From Burkholderia cepacia ATCC 25416 (GTDB lineage: Bacteria > Pseudomonadota > Gammaproteobacteria > Burkholderiales > Burkholderiaceae): 64,000 nucleotides of DNA. The notes below the pieces were generated by a model. That model had not been told where the DNA came from. It saw only the letters and a program-made list of their open reading frames with translations, and did no database searches. This document shows positions 32,866-41,301 of this stretch, piece after piece (within the stretch, counting starts at the first letter, position 1; the number at the start of each line of letters is the position of its first letter). Location: contig NZ_CP012982.1 in NCBI RefSeq assembly GCF_001411495.1, positions 3,286,001-3,350,000 on the forward strand, written 5' to 3'. A program made the translations under genes and the position numbers.

Positions 32866-35454
32866 TTACTGCGACGCGCCGCTCGCGTCGGGAGCGGCCG
32901 GCACGGGCGGCTGGGCCGGTGCAGCCGAAGGGGCGGCGGCCGGCGCAGCACCGAGGCCCGAACTGCCGCCGCCTGGCGTGCTCGTCCCCGCTGGCGGCTG
33001 AGCAGGCTGCGGTTGCGAAGCGCCGGCCGACAGCGCGGCAGCCGACGCGGCCACTTCGGACGCCGGTACCCATTCCTCGACGATGCCACCCGATGCCGCT
33101 TCCGGCGCGGAGGCGGCCGAGGCGGCCGATTCCGTGCCGGTGTCAGCCTCGGGCGCGCGCTCCACCCGCTGCGTCCTGACCGGCGCGGGAGCCTTCTCAG
33201 GCTTGGGCGGGAACCATGTGTCGAACAGGTCCGTCACGCGCTCGCGCAGCGACGCGAACCAGCCCGGCGACGGCTCGGTATCGAATTTCGCCTTCGTGTC
33301 GACGATCCGGGCGCGCTGCGCACGCTGGAAGAAATCGCCGACGATCGGCAGCGCGCTGTGCGCGCCCTGCCCCCAGTAATCGCTGCGCAACGTCACGCGG
33401 CCGTCGTCGAAACCGACCCACGCGCCGGCAACGAGGCCGGGCTGCATCAGGATGAACCAGCCGTCCGCGTTGTCCTGCGTCGTGCCCGTCTTGCCGGCCA
33501 CGTCGCCGCGAATCCCGAAGCGCGTGCGGATGCTGCCGCCCGTGCCCCGCGTCACGACGTCGCGCATCACGCTGAGCAGCGTCTTGTCGGTTTCGGCGTC
33601 GAGCGCGCGCTCGGGCGGCGCAGGCGCGTACTCGGCGAGCACGTCGCCCTGGCGGTTCTCGATGCGCGTCACCATCTGCGGTTCGACATACAGCCCGCCG
33701 TTCGCGACCGTCGCGTACGACGCGACCATTTCCTTCAGCGTGACCGGGCTCGTGCCGAGCGCGAGCGACGGCACGCGTTCGAGCGGGCTTTCCCGCACGC
33801 CCATGTCGCGCGCGAGCCTGGCGACGGAGGCCGGCCCGACCTTCTCCATCACCTGCGCGGTGATCCGGTTGCGCGACAGCGCGACCGCGTCGCGCAGCGT
33901 CATCGGCTTGCCCGTCGGCGGCACGTCGTCGTTCGGCCGCCAGATCTCGCCGCCCTTCAACGGGATCTCGACCGGCTGGTCGATGAACGTGTCGTCCGGT
34001 TTCATCCCGTTCGCGAACGCGACGCCATAGACGAACGGCTTGAACGTCGAGCCCGGCTGGCGCCGCGCCTGCGCGACGTGGTCGAACGGCTCGCTGGTGA
34101 AGTCGCGGCTGCCGACCCACGCGCGGATCTGCCCGTTGCGCGGGTCGATCGCGAGGAAGCCGGCCTGCACGTCGGTCTTGGTCTTGCACAGCGCACGCAT
34201 GAAGCCGCGGTCGGCCGCGAGCAGCTTCATCGCGGCCGCGTCGTCCTTGCCGGCGTCCTGCGCGGCCTTGTACTCGGGCGACTCGCGCATGAAGGTGCGG
34301 AATACCTCGTTGTCGGTGCCGCAGCCGTCGCGGCCGCTCCACGCGTTGTTCGCGATGCCCTGCAACTGGTTGCCCTGCAGCGTGAGCGCCTGCGTCGCCA
34401 TCTGCTGCAGCCGCGAGTCGATCGTCGTGCGCACGATCAGCCCGTCCGCGTAGATGTTGTAGTCGTTGCGGTCGGCCCACGCGATCAGCCATTTGCGGAG
34501 TTGCTGCGCGAAATGCGGCGCCGGCCCGGGCGGCTCCTTCTGGCGCTCGAAATCGATCCGCAACGGCCGGCGCTGCAATTGCGCGAACTGCGCGGGCGAC
34601 AGCTTGCCGTACTTCACCATCTGGCCGAGCACCGTATTGCGCCGCTGCAGCGCGCGCTCGGGGTTCAGCACCGGGTTGTAGTAGCTGTTGCCCTTCAGCA
34701 TCCCGACGAGCGTCGCGCTGTCGAGCACGTCGAGCTCGTCGGCGGACTTGTCGAAATAGGTGCGCGCGGCCATCTCGACGCCGTACGCGTTGTACAGGAA
34801 CGGCACCGTGTTCAGGTAGGTCTCGAGGATCTGGTCCTTGCTGTAGACGGCCTCGATCTTCAGCGCGGTGATCGCCTCCTTCACCTTGCGCGTGAGCGTC
34901 GGCGCGCGGCCGATTTCGTCCGGATACAGGTTGCGCGCGAGCTGCTGCGTGATCGTCGAGCCGCCCTGGCGGCTGCCCGAGAACGTATGGAGCGCGGCCG
35001 ATGCCGTGCGCTTCCAGTCGAGGCCGTGATGCTCGTAGAAGCGGTGATCCTCGGTCGCGATCAGTGCGTCGACCATGTGCGGCGAGATCTGCTTGAGCGG
35101 CACCCATTCCCGGTTCGACGGCTTGAATTCGGCCAGCAGCTTGCCGTCGGCGGATAGCACCTGCGCGGGCTGGTCGACACGCGCCTTGCGGATGTCGCCG
35201 ATGCCCGGCGTAAACGGGATGAGCACGACCACGTACACCACGAACAGCGCCGGCACGGCGGCGCCCGCGAGCAGCACGCCGCGGCGCGTCGGATGACGCA
35301 GGTGGTGCCACGCAACGGCGGCGAGAGGCTTGACCCGCGCGACGGCGGCAGCCGCGACGGGTTGGGCGCGCGCGACCCATCTGGCACAGAAGTCACGCAC
35401 TGACGACACGTTTCGGCGATTCACGCGGGTGGAGCTCGGCTGAAAAGGGTGCAT
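32866..35454 (-). CDS. Class A penicillin-binding protein (PBP1A-type)
   Basis: An 862-residue bifunctional peptidoglycan synthase. A cytosolic tail and transmembrane helix (about 58-82) precede the glycosyltransferase domain (GT51), with catalytic Glu135 in ATEDHRFYEHHG and the motif QGGSTITQQLARNLY. The transpeptidase domain has the SxxK motif in GSTFKPF, SRN, and KTGTT. The C-terminal 130 residues are Pro/Ala-rich low complexity, likely an unstructured periplasmic tail. The start at 35454 (MHPFQPSSTR) is preferred to 35508 by position of the helix. No outer-membrane activator gene lies nearby. Confidence 0.93.
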   Translation of the reverse strand: MHPFQPSSTRVNRRNVSSVRDFCARWVARAQPVAAAAVARVKPLAAVAWHHLRHPTRRGVLLAGAAVPALFVVYVVVLIPFTPGIGDIRKARVDQPAQVLSADGKLLAEFKPSNREWVPLKQISPHMVDALIATEDHRFYEHHGLDWKRTASAALHTFSGSRQGGSTITQQLARNLYPDEIGRAPTLTRKVKEAITALKIEAVYSKDQILETYLNTVPFLYNAYGVEMAARTYFDKSADELDVLDSATLVGMLKGNSYYNPVLNPERALQRRNTVLGQMVKYGKLSPAQFAQLQRRPLRIDFERQKEPPGPAPHFAQQLRKWLIAWADRNDYNIYADGLIVRTTIDSRLQQMATQALTLQGNQLQGIANNAWSGRDGCGTDNEVFRTFMRESPEYKAAQDAGKDDAAAMKLLAADRGFMRALCKTKTDVQAGFLAIDPRNGQIRAWVGSRDFTSEPFDHVAQARRQPGSTFKPFVYGVAFANGMKPDDTFIDQPVEIPLKGGEIWRPNDDVPPTGKPMTLRDAVALSRNRITAQVMEKVGPASVARLARDMGVRESPLERVPSLALGTSPVTLKEMVASYATVANGGLYVEPQMVTRIENRQGDVLAEYAPAPPERALDAETDKTLLSVMRDVVTRGTGGSIRTRFGIRGDVAGKTGTTQDNADGWFILMQPGLVAGAWVGFDDGRVTLRSDYWGQGAHSALPIVGDFFQRAQRARIVDTKAKFDTEPSPGWFASLRERVTDLFDTWFPPKPEKAPAPVRTQRVERAPEADTGTESAASAASAPEAASGGIVEEWVPASEVAASAAALSAGASQPQPAQPPAGTSTPGGGSSGLGAAPAAAPSAAPAQPPVPAAPDASGASQ

Positions 35455-35534
35455 CGTACCAAACTCGCGCGGCCCGCCGAACCGCGACGGCGTCGCGCCC
35501 GCCTGCACGGGCGGCCGGGCGCCGGTTCACACGC

Positions 35535-35571
35535 AAAAAAGGCGCGCGCTCCCTCACGGGAACGACGCGCC
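35535..35571 (-). terminator. Rho-independent terminator of dehydratase gene
   Basis: On the minus strand a GC-rich hairpin (GGCGCGTCGTTCCC / GGGAGCGCGCGCC, with minor mismatches) is followed by TTTTTT. It lies 57 nt past the stop of the proline-racemase-family gene. Confidence 0.8.
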
Positions 35572-35627
35572 AAGCCTGGTACGACAAACGGGAAGCCGCG
35601 CAACGCGCGGCCGATCGGCGCGGCGAC

Positions 35628-36635
35628 TCAGCGCACGAGAAAACCGTAGGTCATCGGATCGCGCTCGTCGACGATCCAGTTCGCGAACCCGCAGATATGC
35701 GCGCTGCCTTCCACTTCCGGAATCACGGCGGGCATGCCGCCGACCGTCGTTTCGCGCAGCACGCGCCCCTTGAAGACCGTGCCGACGATCGATTCGTTGA
35801 CGAGCGTGTCGCCGGCCGCGAGCAACCCGCGCTGGTAGAGCTGCGCGACCCGGCCGCCGGTGCCGGAGCCCGTCGGCGAGCGGTCGACCTCGCGATCCGC
35901 GAACACGCAGCAGTTCGCCTGCGTCGAGCCCGGATGGCGCGGCGCGTTCGCGATGATCGTGCCGTAGATGTGGTTGATTTCCGGAATCTCCGGATGCACG
36001 ACCGGGTATTTCGCGTTCGCGGCGGCCTTCACTTCAGCGCCGAAGCGGATCAGCCTTTCCACCGCCGCTTCGCGCACCGGCAGGTCGAACGGCGCGCCGT
36101 CGACGTAGAAATAGAACGCGCCGCCGTACGCGATGTCGCCGGTCACGGTGCCGAACGACGGCGTCTCGACCGACACGTCGCGTTGCCAGATGAACGACGG
36201 CACGTTGACGAAGCGCACCGGCCCCGCATGCTCGCCGTCCCACTTCACGAAAGCCTCGATGAAGCCGCACGGCGCGTCGATGCCGACCCGCGTTTCCGGC
36301 ACCGTGCGCTGCACCCAGCCGAGCTCGACGGCGGCGGTCGACAGCGCGATCACGCCGTGTCCGCAATGGTCGCTGTAGCCTTCGTTGTGCACGAAGATCA
36401 CGCCGAAATCGGCAGTCGGCGACACCGGCTCGGTGAGGTAGCCGCCGTACATGTCGGCGTGGCCGCGCGGTTCGAACATCAGCGCGCGGCGGATCTCGTC
36501 GGCGTTCTCCTTGAGCCACGCGCGACGCTGGACGATCGTGTCGCCCGGCAGTCTCGGCAGCCCGCTCGTGACGATGCGGAACGCTTCGCCGCCCGTATGC
36601 ACTTCGACGGTGGAAAGGGATCGGGAAATTTTCAT
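35628..36635 (-). CDS. trans-3-hydroxy-L-proline dehydratase (proline racemase family)
   Basis: A 335-residue enzyme of the proline racemase/hydroxyproline epimerase fold. The first catalytic Cys is kept (Cys91 in SDHCGHG). The second is replaced by Thr (Thr255 in DRSPTGSGTGG; codon ACG). Cys/Cys members are racemases or epimerases, and the Cys/Thr type is known for trans-3-hydroxy-L-proline dehydratases, which yield delta1-pyrroline-2-carboxylate. The divergent gene at 38950 encodes an ornithine-cyclodeaminase-family protein, the type that reduces this product to L-proline. It lies downstream of a substrate-binding-protein gene, separated by a hairpin, and ends at a strong terminator. Confidence 0.85.
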   Translation of the reverse strand: MKISRSLSTVEVHTGGEAFRIVTSGLPRLPGDTIVQRRAWLKENADEIRRALMFEPRGHADMYGGYLTEPVSPTADFGVIFVHNEGYSDHCGHGVIALSTAAVELGWVQRTVPETRVGIDAPCGFIEAFVKWDGEHAGPVRFVNVPSFIWQRDVSVETPSFGTVTGDIAYGGAFYFYVDGAPFDLPVREAAVERLIRFGAEVKAAANAKYPVVHPEIPEINHIYGTIIANAPRHPGSTQANCCVFADREVDRSPTGSGTGGRVAQLYQRGLLAAGDTLVNESIVGTVFKGRVLRETTVGGMPAVIPEVEGSAHICGFANWIVDERDPMTYGFLVR

Positions 36636-36660
36636 GGTCGATCGGATGCGTGGAAACGAA

Positions 36661-36683
36661 GGACGGCGGTCGCGCCGCCGTCC
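36661..36683 (-). repeat. Intercistronic hairpin
   Basis: Perfect 9-bp arms GGACGGCGG / CCGCCGTCC around a 5-nt loop lie between the substrate-binding-protein gene and the dehydratase gene. There is no T-run. Such hairpins often stabilise the upstream message and reduce downstream expression (inference). Confidence 0.55.
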
Positions 36684-36705
36684 GGTGACAGGCTTGGTGC
36701 GGCGC

Positions 36706-37827
36706 TTACTTCGCGTACGGTTCCGGCAGGCCGTTGCGGATCACGTAGACGGTCGTCGGCGCGCCCTTCAGGTCGCCGTTCGCGTCGAACGAATAGGTGC
36801 CCGCGACGCCCGCGTAGTTCGACTTCGCGAGCTGCGCGATCAGCTTCGCCTTGTCGGTGGTCGTACCGGCCTTGACCATCGCGTCGGCGAGCAGCTTCAT
36901 CCCGTCGTAGTAGTTCACGCCGTAGACCTGCGTATCGGTGTGATACGTGTCGTGGTACTTCTTCAGGAATTCGCGGCCGGCCGCCGTCTTCTCGAGCGCG
37001 ACGCCGCCCTGCGCGCAGTAGACGATCGATGCCGCGTCGCCCGCGACCTTGCCCATGTCGGCCGAGCAGATGCCGTCGCCGCCGAGCAGCTTCGCGCGCA
37101 GGCCGCGCTGCTTCATCTGCTTGGCCATCGGCGCGCCCTGCGCCGCATAGCCGCCGAGGAAGATCACGTCGGGGTTGCTGGCCTTGATCTTGGTGAGGAT
37201 GCCGAGGAAATCGGTGGCCGACGAGTTCGTGAATTCCTGGTCGACGATCCTGATCCCGTTCGCCTTCGCGACGTTCATGAACTGCTCGGCGACGCCCTGC
37301 CCGTACGCGGTGCGATCGTCGATCACGGCGGCGGTTTTCGCGTTCAGCGTCTTCGCGGCGAACGTGGCCATCGTGCCGCCGAGCTGCTCGTCGCTCGCGC
37401 CGATCCGGAAGATGTTCTTGAAGCCCTGCTTGGTCAGCGCCGGGTTCGATGCGACCGGCAGCATCGGCACGCCGGCATTCGAGTACACGCGCGATGCGGG
37501 AATCGCGACGCCCGAGTTGTACGGGCCGAGCACCGCGACGACGCCCTTGTCGACGAGGTTCTGCGCCACCTGCACGCCCGCTTTCGGGTCGGCCTGGTCG
37601 TCGTCGGAAACCAGTTTGAACGTGACGGTCTTGCCGGCGACCTTGATGCCGGCCTTGTTGAGTTCGTCGACGGCCAGGCGCGCGCCGTTTTCATTGTCCT
37701 TGCCGTTCGCGGCCTGCGGGCCGGTCAGCGGCGCCGAATGGCCGATCATCACGACTTCCTGCGCGTGCGCGGAAGTCAGCGCGCCGGCGGCGATGGCCAC
37801 CGAAAGCGCGGTAACGAGGTATCGCAT
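36706..37827 (-). CDS. Branched-chain-amino-acid-type ABC substrate-binding protein
   Basis: A 373-residue periplasmic binding protein (LivJ/LivK fold). The signal peptide is MRYLVTALSVAIAAGALTSA-HA. The mature N-terminus reads VVMIGHSAPLTGPQAANGKD, and later parts include YNSGVAIPASRVYSNAGVPM and IDDRTAYGQGVAEQFMNVAK. CAGGAG precedes the ATG at 37827. No permease or ATPase genes are adjacent, so it must use a transporter encoded elsewhere. Its position between a hydroxyproline dehydratase and a FadR-type regulator suggests hydroxyproline or proline as ligand (inference). A candidate operator lies at 37911. Confidence 0.9.
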   Translation of the reverse strand: MRYLVTALSVAIAAGALTSAHAQEVVMIGHSAPLTGPQAANGKDNENGARLAVDELNKAGIKVAGKTVTFKLVSDDDQADPKAGVQVAQNLVDKGVVAVLGPYNSGVAIPASRVYSNAGVPMLPVASNPALTKQGFKNIFRIGASDEQLGGTMATFAAKTLNAKTAAVIDDRTAYGQGVAEQFMNVAKANGIRIVDQEFTNSSATDFLGILTKIKASNPDVIFLGGYAAQGAPMAKQMKQRGLRAKLLGGDGICSADMGKVAGDAASIVYCAQGGVALEKTAAGREFLKKYHDTYHTDTQVYGVNYYDGMKLLADAMVKAGTTTDKAKLIAQLAKSNYAGVAGTYSFDANGDLKGAPTTVYVIRNGLPEPYAK

Positions 37828-37910
37828 GATGTCTCCTGATTGGTTTTGTGTGAAACCAATGTAGGACACGCGTGGTCACTGCGCAAGCAATTTCAAAATA
37901 AAGTGTTCGA

Positions 37911-37934
37911 TTCTGGTCATTTTTCAGACCAGAA
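37911..37934. promoter_or_regulatory. Candidate FadR/GntR operator 1
   Basis: Perfect 8-bp inverted repeat TTCTGGTC / GACCAGAA with an 8-nt A/T-rich spacer. It lies 84-107 bases upstream of the substrate-binding-protein ATG and just after the gntR stop. A related sequence with the same spacing lies at 38774. Confidence 0.55.
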
Positions 37935-37948
37935 CGATTTCGGCGCGG

Positions 37949-38686
37949 TCACTTCGGCGCGATGTCGCGCCGCACGCGGCGGATGTGCTGTTCGACATAG
38001 AACGCCGCCGCATCGGCGTCGCCCGACACGATCGCCTCGTAGATCAGCCGATGCTCGGACACGTAGAGCCGGATCCGGCCCGCGTCGTAGATGCCGTCGT
38101 CCTTCAGCCGCTTCCACAGCGGCTGATCCATCGTCTTCGCGACTTCGTCCGCGATCTTCACGATCAGCGCGTCGCCCGTCATCAACGCGAGTTGCCGGTG
38201 GAACAACCGGTCGCTCTCGTTCCACAGCGCCCGCTGATGCGGATCGTCGACGTCGGTAATGGTTTCCATCTGCGCCAGGTAGCGTTCGGCGCCGGGGTCG
38301 GCCCGGCCGTGCGCGGCCGCGAGGCGCGCGATCGCCGGCTCGAGGATCAACCGCACGTCGAGCGTCGACGTCGGGCTGAAATCGGCTTCGGACGCCTCGT
38401 GCGTGTCGCCGCGCTGCGCGAGCACGTCGAGCGGCGCCGCGACGACGTAGGTGCCCGAATTGCGCTTCGTGAACACGAGCCCTTCGTTCTGCAGCGCGCC
38501 GAGCGCTTCGCGCACGGCCGGCCGGCCGACCTGGAACAGCCCCGCGAGCTCGCGCTCGGACGGCAGCCGCGACTCGGCGGCGTAGCGCCCCGCGCGGATC
38601 TCGTCGCGGATCTTCTCGGCCACCTGCTCGTAGATCTGCATCGGCTTGAAACCGCCTTCGAGTGAGTCGGGACGCGCGGACATCAT
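37949..38686 (-). CDS. FadR-subfamily GntR transcriptional regulator
   Basis: A 245-residue regulator. The winged helix-turn-helix (about 17-85) includes YEQVAEKIRDEIRAGRYAAE, LPSERELAGLFQVGRPAVRE and ALQNEGLVFTKRNSGTYV. The C-terminal FCD domain (about 105-235) has Asp/His metal-ligand positions (DRLFHRQLALMTGD, SEHRLIYEAIVSGDADAAAF). AGGAG precedes the first ATG. It sits between the substrate-binding-protein gene and the divergent reductase gene, and is the likely local repressor of the hydroxyproline module, with hydroxyproline or a pathway intermediate as inducer (inference). Confidence 0.9.
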   Translation of the reverse strand: MMSARPDSLEGGFKPMQIYEQVAEKIRDEIRAGRYAAESRLPSERELAGLFQVGRPAVREALGALQNEGLVFTKRNSGTYVVAAPLDVLAQRGDTHEASEADFSPTSTLDVRLILEPAIARLAAAHGRADPGAERYLAQMETITDVDDPHQRALWNESDRLFHRQLALMTGDALIVKIADEVAKTMDQPLWKRLKDDGIYDAGRIRLYVSEHRLIYEAIVSGDADAAAFYVEQHIRRVRRDIAPK

Positions 38687-38773
38687 CGTGTAGCTCCTGC
38701 CCGGTCGCGGGCGTGAATCTGGAATGGGTTCGCACTATACCGGAGCGCGCCGGCATCGAGGCCATGGCGGCCC

Positions 38774-38797
38774 TTCTGGACAGATATTAGAACCAAA
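38774..38797. promoter_or_regulatory. Candidate FadR/GntR operator 2
   Basis: TTCTGGACA, a 6-nt spacer, then AGAACCAAA. Aligned with the perfect site at 37911, it keeps eight of nine left-half bases, the same spacing and most of the right half. It lies in the divergent region between gntR and the reductase gene. Confidence 0.4.
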
Positions 38798-38949
38798 ACC
38801 GGCAAGGCGCTTTATTTTCTGGGTTGCAGACGGGCCAGCAAGTGGTATAGATTCGATCCACACTGCCCTGTGTCATGGTATCCGGCAGATTTGTGGCGGG
38901 CGCGGCATGCGCCCGTCGTCCACGCTCACCGACGCATGCGACGTACACG

Positions 38950-39885
38950 ATGACCGCGCTTTCCCCGATTCCCGTTTTCGATGCGGCCGACACGGCCGCG
39001 CTGCTCGACTACCCGGCGCTGCTCGCCACGCTCAGGCAGGCCGTCGCCGACTATGCGGCGGGCGAAATCGTCAGCCCCGAGCGCCTGGTCGTGCCGCTGC
39101 AGGCCGGCGGCGTGATGCTGTCGATGCCGTCGAGCGCGCGTGACCTCGCGACCCACAAGCTCGTGAACGTGTGCCCGGGCAACGGCGCGCGCGGGCTGCC
39201 GACGATCCTCGGCCAGGTGACCGCGTACGACGCGACCACCGGCGAAATGCGCTTCGCGCTCGACGGCCCGACGGTCACCGGACGCCGCACGGCGGCCATC
39301 ACCGCGCTCGGCATCCAGGCGCTGCACGGCGCCGCGCCGCGCGACATCCTGTTGATCGGCACCGGCAAGCAGGCGGCCAATCACGCGGAAGCGCTCGCGG
39401 CGATCTTTCCCGACGCGCGCCTGCACGTGCGCGGCAATCGCGCCGACAGCGCGGCGGCATTCTGCGCCGCGCACCGCGCGCACGCGCCGCATCTCGCACC
39501 GCTCGACGGCGACGCGGTTCCCGATGCGATCGACGTCGTCGTGACGCTGACGACGAGCCGCACGCCCGTCTACCGCGAAGCCGCGCGCGAAGGCCGGCTC
39601 GTGGTCGGCGTCGGCGCGTTCACCGCGGATGCCGCGGAAATCGACGCGAATACCGTGCGTGCCAGCCGGCTGGTCGTCGACGATCCGGCCGGCGCCCGCC
39701 ACGAAGCCGGCGACCTGATCGTCGCGCAGGTCGACTGGCAGCAGGTCGCGTCGCTCGCCGACGTGCTGGGCGGCGCATTCGACCGCACCGGGCCGCTGCT
39801 GTTCAAGAGCGTCGGCTGTGCGGCGTGGGATCTGGCCGCGTGCCGAACCGCGCGCGATGCGCTCGACGCGCGCCGGGCCGGCTGA
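38950..39885 (+). CDS. Ornithine cyclodeaminase-family delta1-pyrroline-2-carboxylate reductase
   Basis: A 311-residue NAD(P)H enzyme of the OCD/mu-crystallin family. Features: ERLVVPLQAGGVMLSMPSSA, HKLVNVCPGNGARGLPTILG, the dinucleotide-binding loop ILLIGTGKQAANHAEAL, and TSRTPVYREAAREGRLVVGV. Family members act as ornithine cyclodeaminases, alanine dehydrogenases or pyrroline-2-carboxylate reductases. The neighbouring Cys/Thr hydroxyproline dehydratase makes the last activity most likely, giving L-proline. The start at 38950 (MTALSPIPVF) is chosen by homologous beginning; no clear binding site. It is divergent from gntR. Confidence 0.85.
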   Translation: MTALSPIPVFDAADTAALLDYPALLATLRQAVADYAAGEIVSPERLVVPLQAGGVMLSMPSSARDLATHKLVNVCPGNGARGLPTILGQVTAYDATTGEMRFALDGPTVTGRRTAAITALGIQALHGAAPRDILLIGTGKQAANHAEALAAIFPDARLHVRGNRADSAAAFCAAHRAHAPHLAPLDGDAVPDAIDVVVTLTTSRTPVYREAAREGRLVVGVGAFTADAAEIDANTVRASRLVVDDPAGARHEAGDLIVAQVDWQQVASLADVLGGAFDRTGPLLFKSVGCAAWDLAACRTARDALDARRAG

Positions 39886-39953
39886 TCCGGCAGCACGACC
39901 CGCCTGCCCCACAGGCGGCACGTCACACCGGGGCCGCTCCGGCGGTTTCCCGT

Positions 39954-39983
39954 ACGCGTTGTAGGAATCGCCCTACAACGCGT
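39954..39983. promoter_or_regulatory. 12-bp perfect inverted repeat
   Basis: ACGCGTTGTAGG and its exact inverse CCTACAACGCGT with a 6-nt spacer lie 70 bases upstream of the single-domain response regulator gene and 68 bases after the reductase stop. There is no T-run, so an operator is more likely than a terminator. Confidence 0.5.
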
Positions 39984-40052
39984 CGCCGCGGCCTACATCA
40001 ACTTCCAATTCGGCCGATTTCATTTTCGGCGGCGCAACACGATACTGCCGGC

Positions 40053-40457
40053 ATGAATGCCAGCCAGTTGCCCGCCGCGCTCCGGGTGTTTCTCGTCGAT
40101 CACGCCGTCGCCGTCCGACAGCGGATCGCGCTGCTCGTCGGCGCGATCCGCGGTGTCGCCGTCGTGGGCGAGGCGGAAGACGGCCAGGACGCGTGGACGC
40201 ACATCCGCAGCAGCCAGGCGGATGTCGTGATCGTCGACCTGCGGCTGGCGGACGGCAGCGGCCTCGACCTGATCGGGACGCTGTCGAAGGCCGCGCCGCG
40301 CATCGTCACGATCGTGCTGACGAATCACTCGGCGCCGGCATTCAGAGAGGCATGCGCGTCGGCCGGAGCCGACTACTTCTTCGACAAGACCGTCGAATTC
40401 GACGCCGCATGCCGCGTCATCGAATCCCTGGTGCACGCTCGCGTGCACCGCCCCTGA
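40053..40457 (+). CDS. Single-domain response regulator
   Basis: A 134-residue stand-alone receiver domain. Phospho-acceptor Asp62 (VIVDLRLADG) and the conserved Lys112 (FFDKTVEF) are present. The acidic pair at the start is Asp16-His17 instead of Asp-Asp, which may alter Mg binding. There is no output domain. The gene is followed 16 nt later by the FNR-like regulator gene, so they are probably co-transcribed. A strong inverted repeat precedes it. Its phospho-donor kinase is not known. Confidence 0.85.
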   Translation: MNASQLPAALRVFLVDHAVAVRQRIALLVGAIRGVAVVGEAEDGQDAWTHIRSSQADVVIVDLRLADGSGLDLIGTLSKAAPRIVTIVLTNHSAPAFREACASAGADYFFDKTVEFDAACRVIESLVHARVHRP

Positions 40458-40473
40458 CGAGCCGGAGTGACTC

Positions 40474-41253
40474 ATGTCCACAGCCACCGCCTGCGCCGCC
40501 GACGTATCCATCACGCCCCGGCCGACGATTTCGCTTCGCGCGGTCACGCGTGCCGACGCCGCCAAGCATCCCGCCGCGCGCTGCTCGGCGTGCGCGATGC
40601 GCTCGATGTGCCTGCCGCCGCAACTGACGGCCGCCGAATACGGCCGCCTCGACGCGATCATCTGCACGACCCGGCAGGTGCGCCAGGGCGATGCGCTGTT
40701 CCGCACCGACGATCCGTTCCAGAGCATCTACGCGGTGCGCGCGGGTTCGTTCAAGACGGTGATGATGCATCGCGACGGCCGCGAGCACGTGACGGGCTTC
40801 CAGATTGCCGGTGAAACGCTCGGGATGGACGGCATCGGCAGCGGCCAGCACTGCTGCGACGCGATCGCGCTCGAAGACAGCGTCGTGTGCATCATCCCGT
40901 TCGGCGCGCTCGAAGCGGCGTGCCGCGAGATCAAGCCGATGCAGCACTTCCTCTACCAGATGCTGAGCAGCGAGATCGTCCGCGAATCGAGCCAGATGCT
41001 GCTGCTCGGCACGATGTCGGCCGAACAGCGCGTCGCGCAATTCCTGCTGAACCTGTCGTCACGCTTCGAGGCGCGCGGCTATTCGGCGACGGAATTCAAC
41101 CTGCGGATGACGCGCGAGGAAATCGGCTGCTATCTCGGGATGAAGCTCGAAACCGTCAGCCGGATGTTCTCGCGGTTCCATCGCGAAGCGCTGGTCGAAA
41201 CGCGCGGCAAGCGCGTGCGCATCATCGACTCGCAAGCGCTCGCCCGGGTCTGA
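40474..41253 (+). CDS. FNR/Anr-like Crp-family regulator
   Basis: A 259-residue regulator. The N-terminal cluster Cys37-x2-Cys40-x5-Cys46, plus Cys127/128 in the beta-roll, matches the four ligands of an oxygen-sensing [4Fe-4S] cluster. The cyclic-nucleotide-binding-like barrel spans about 55-160, and the C-terminal helix-turn-helix reads TREEIGCYLGMKLETVSRMF; its E-x3-R pattern (ETVSR) fits recognition of TTGAT-type half-sites. GGAG lies upstream. FNR-like boxes are found near three genes of this window (12676, 25138, 42405). Likely role: anaerobic or low-oxygen activation. Confidence 0.93.
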   Translation: MSTATACAADVSITPRPTISLRAVTRADAAKHPAARCSACAMRSMCLPPQLTAAEYGRLDAIICTTRQVRQGDALFRTDDPFQSIYAVRAGSFKTVMMHRDGREHVTGFQIAGETLGMDGIGSGQHCCDAIALEDSVVCIIPFGALEAACREIKPMQHFLYQMLSSEIVRESSQMLLLGTMSAEQRVAQFLLNLSSRFEARGYSATEFNLRMTREEIGCYLGMKLETVSRMFSRFHREALVETRGKRVRIIDSQALARV

Positions 41254-41301
41254 CCGGGCGCGCCGGCGCCCGGCCGCCGGCGCGGCATCGCGTGCGATGC
41301 C

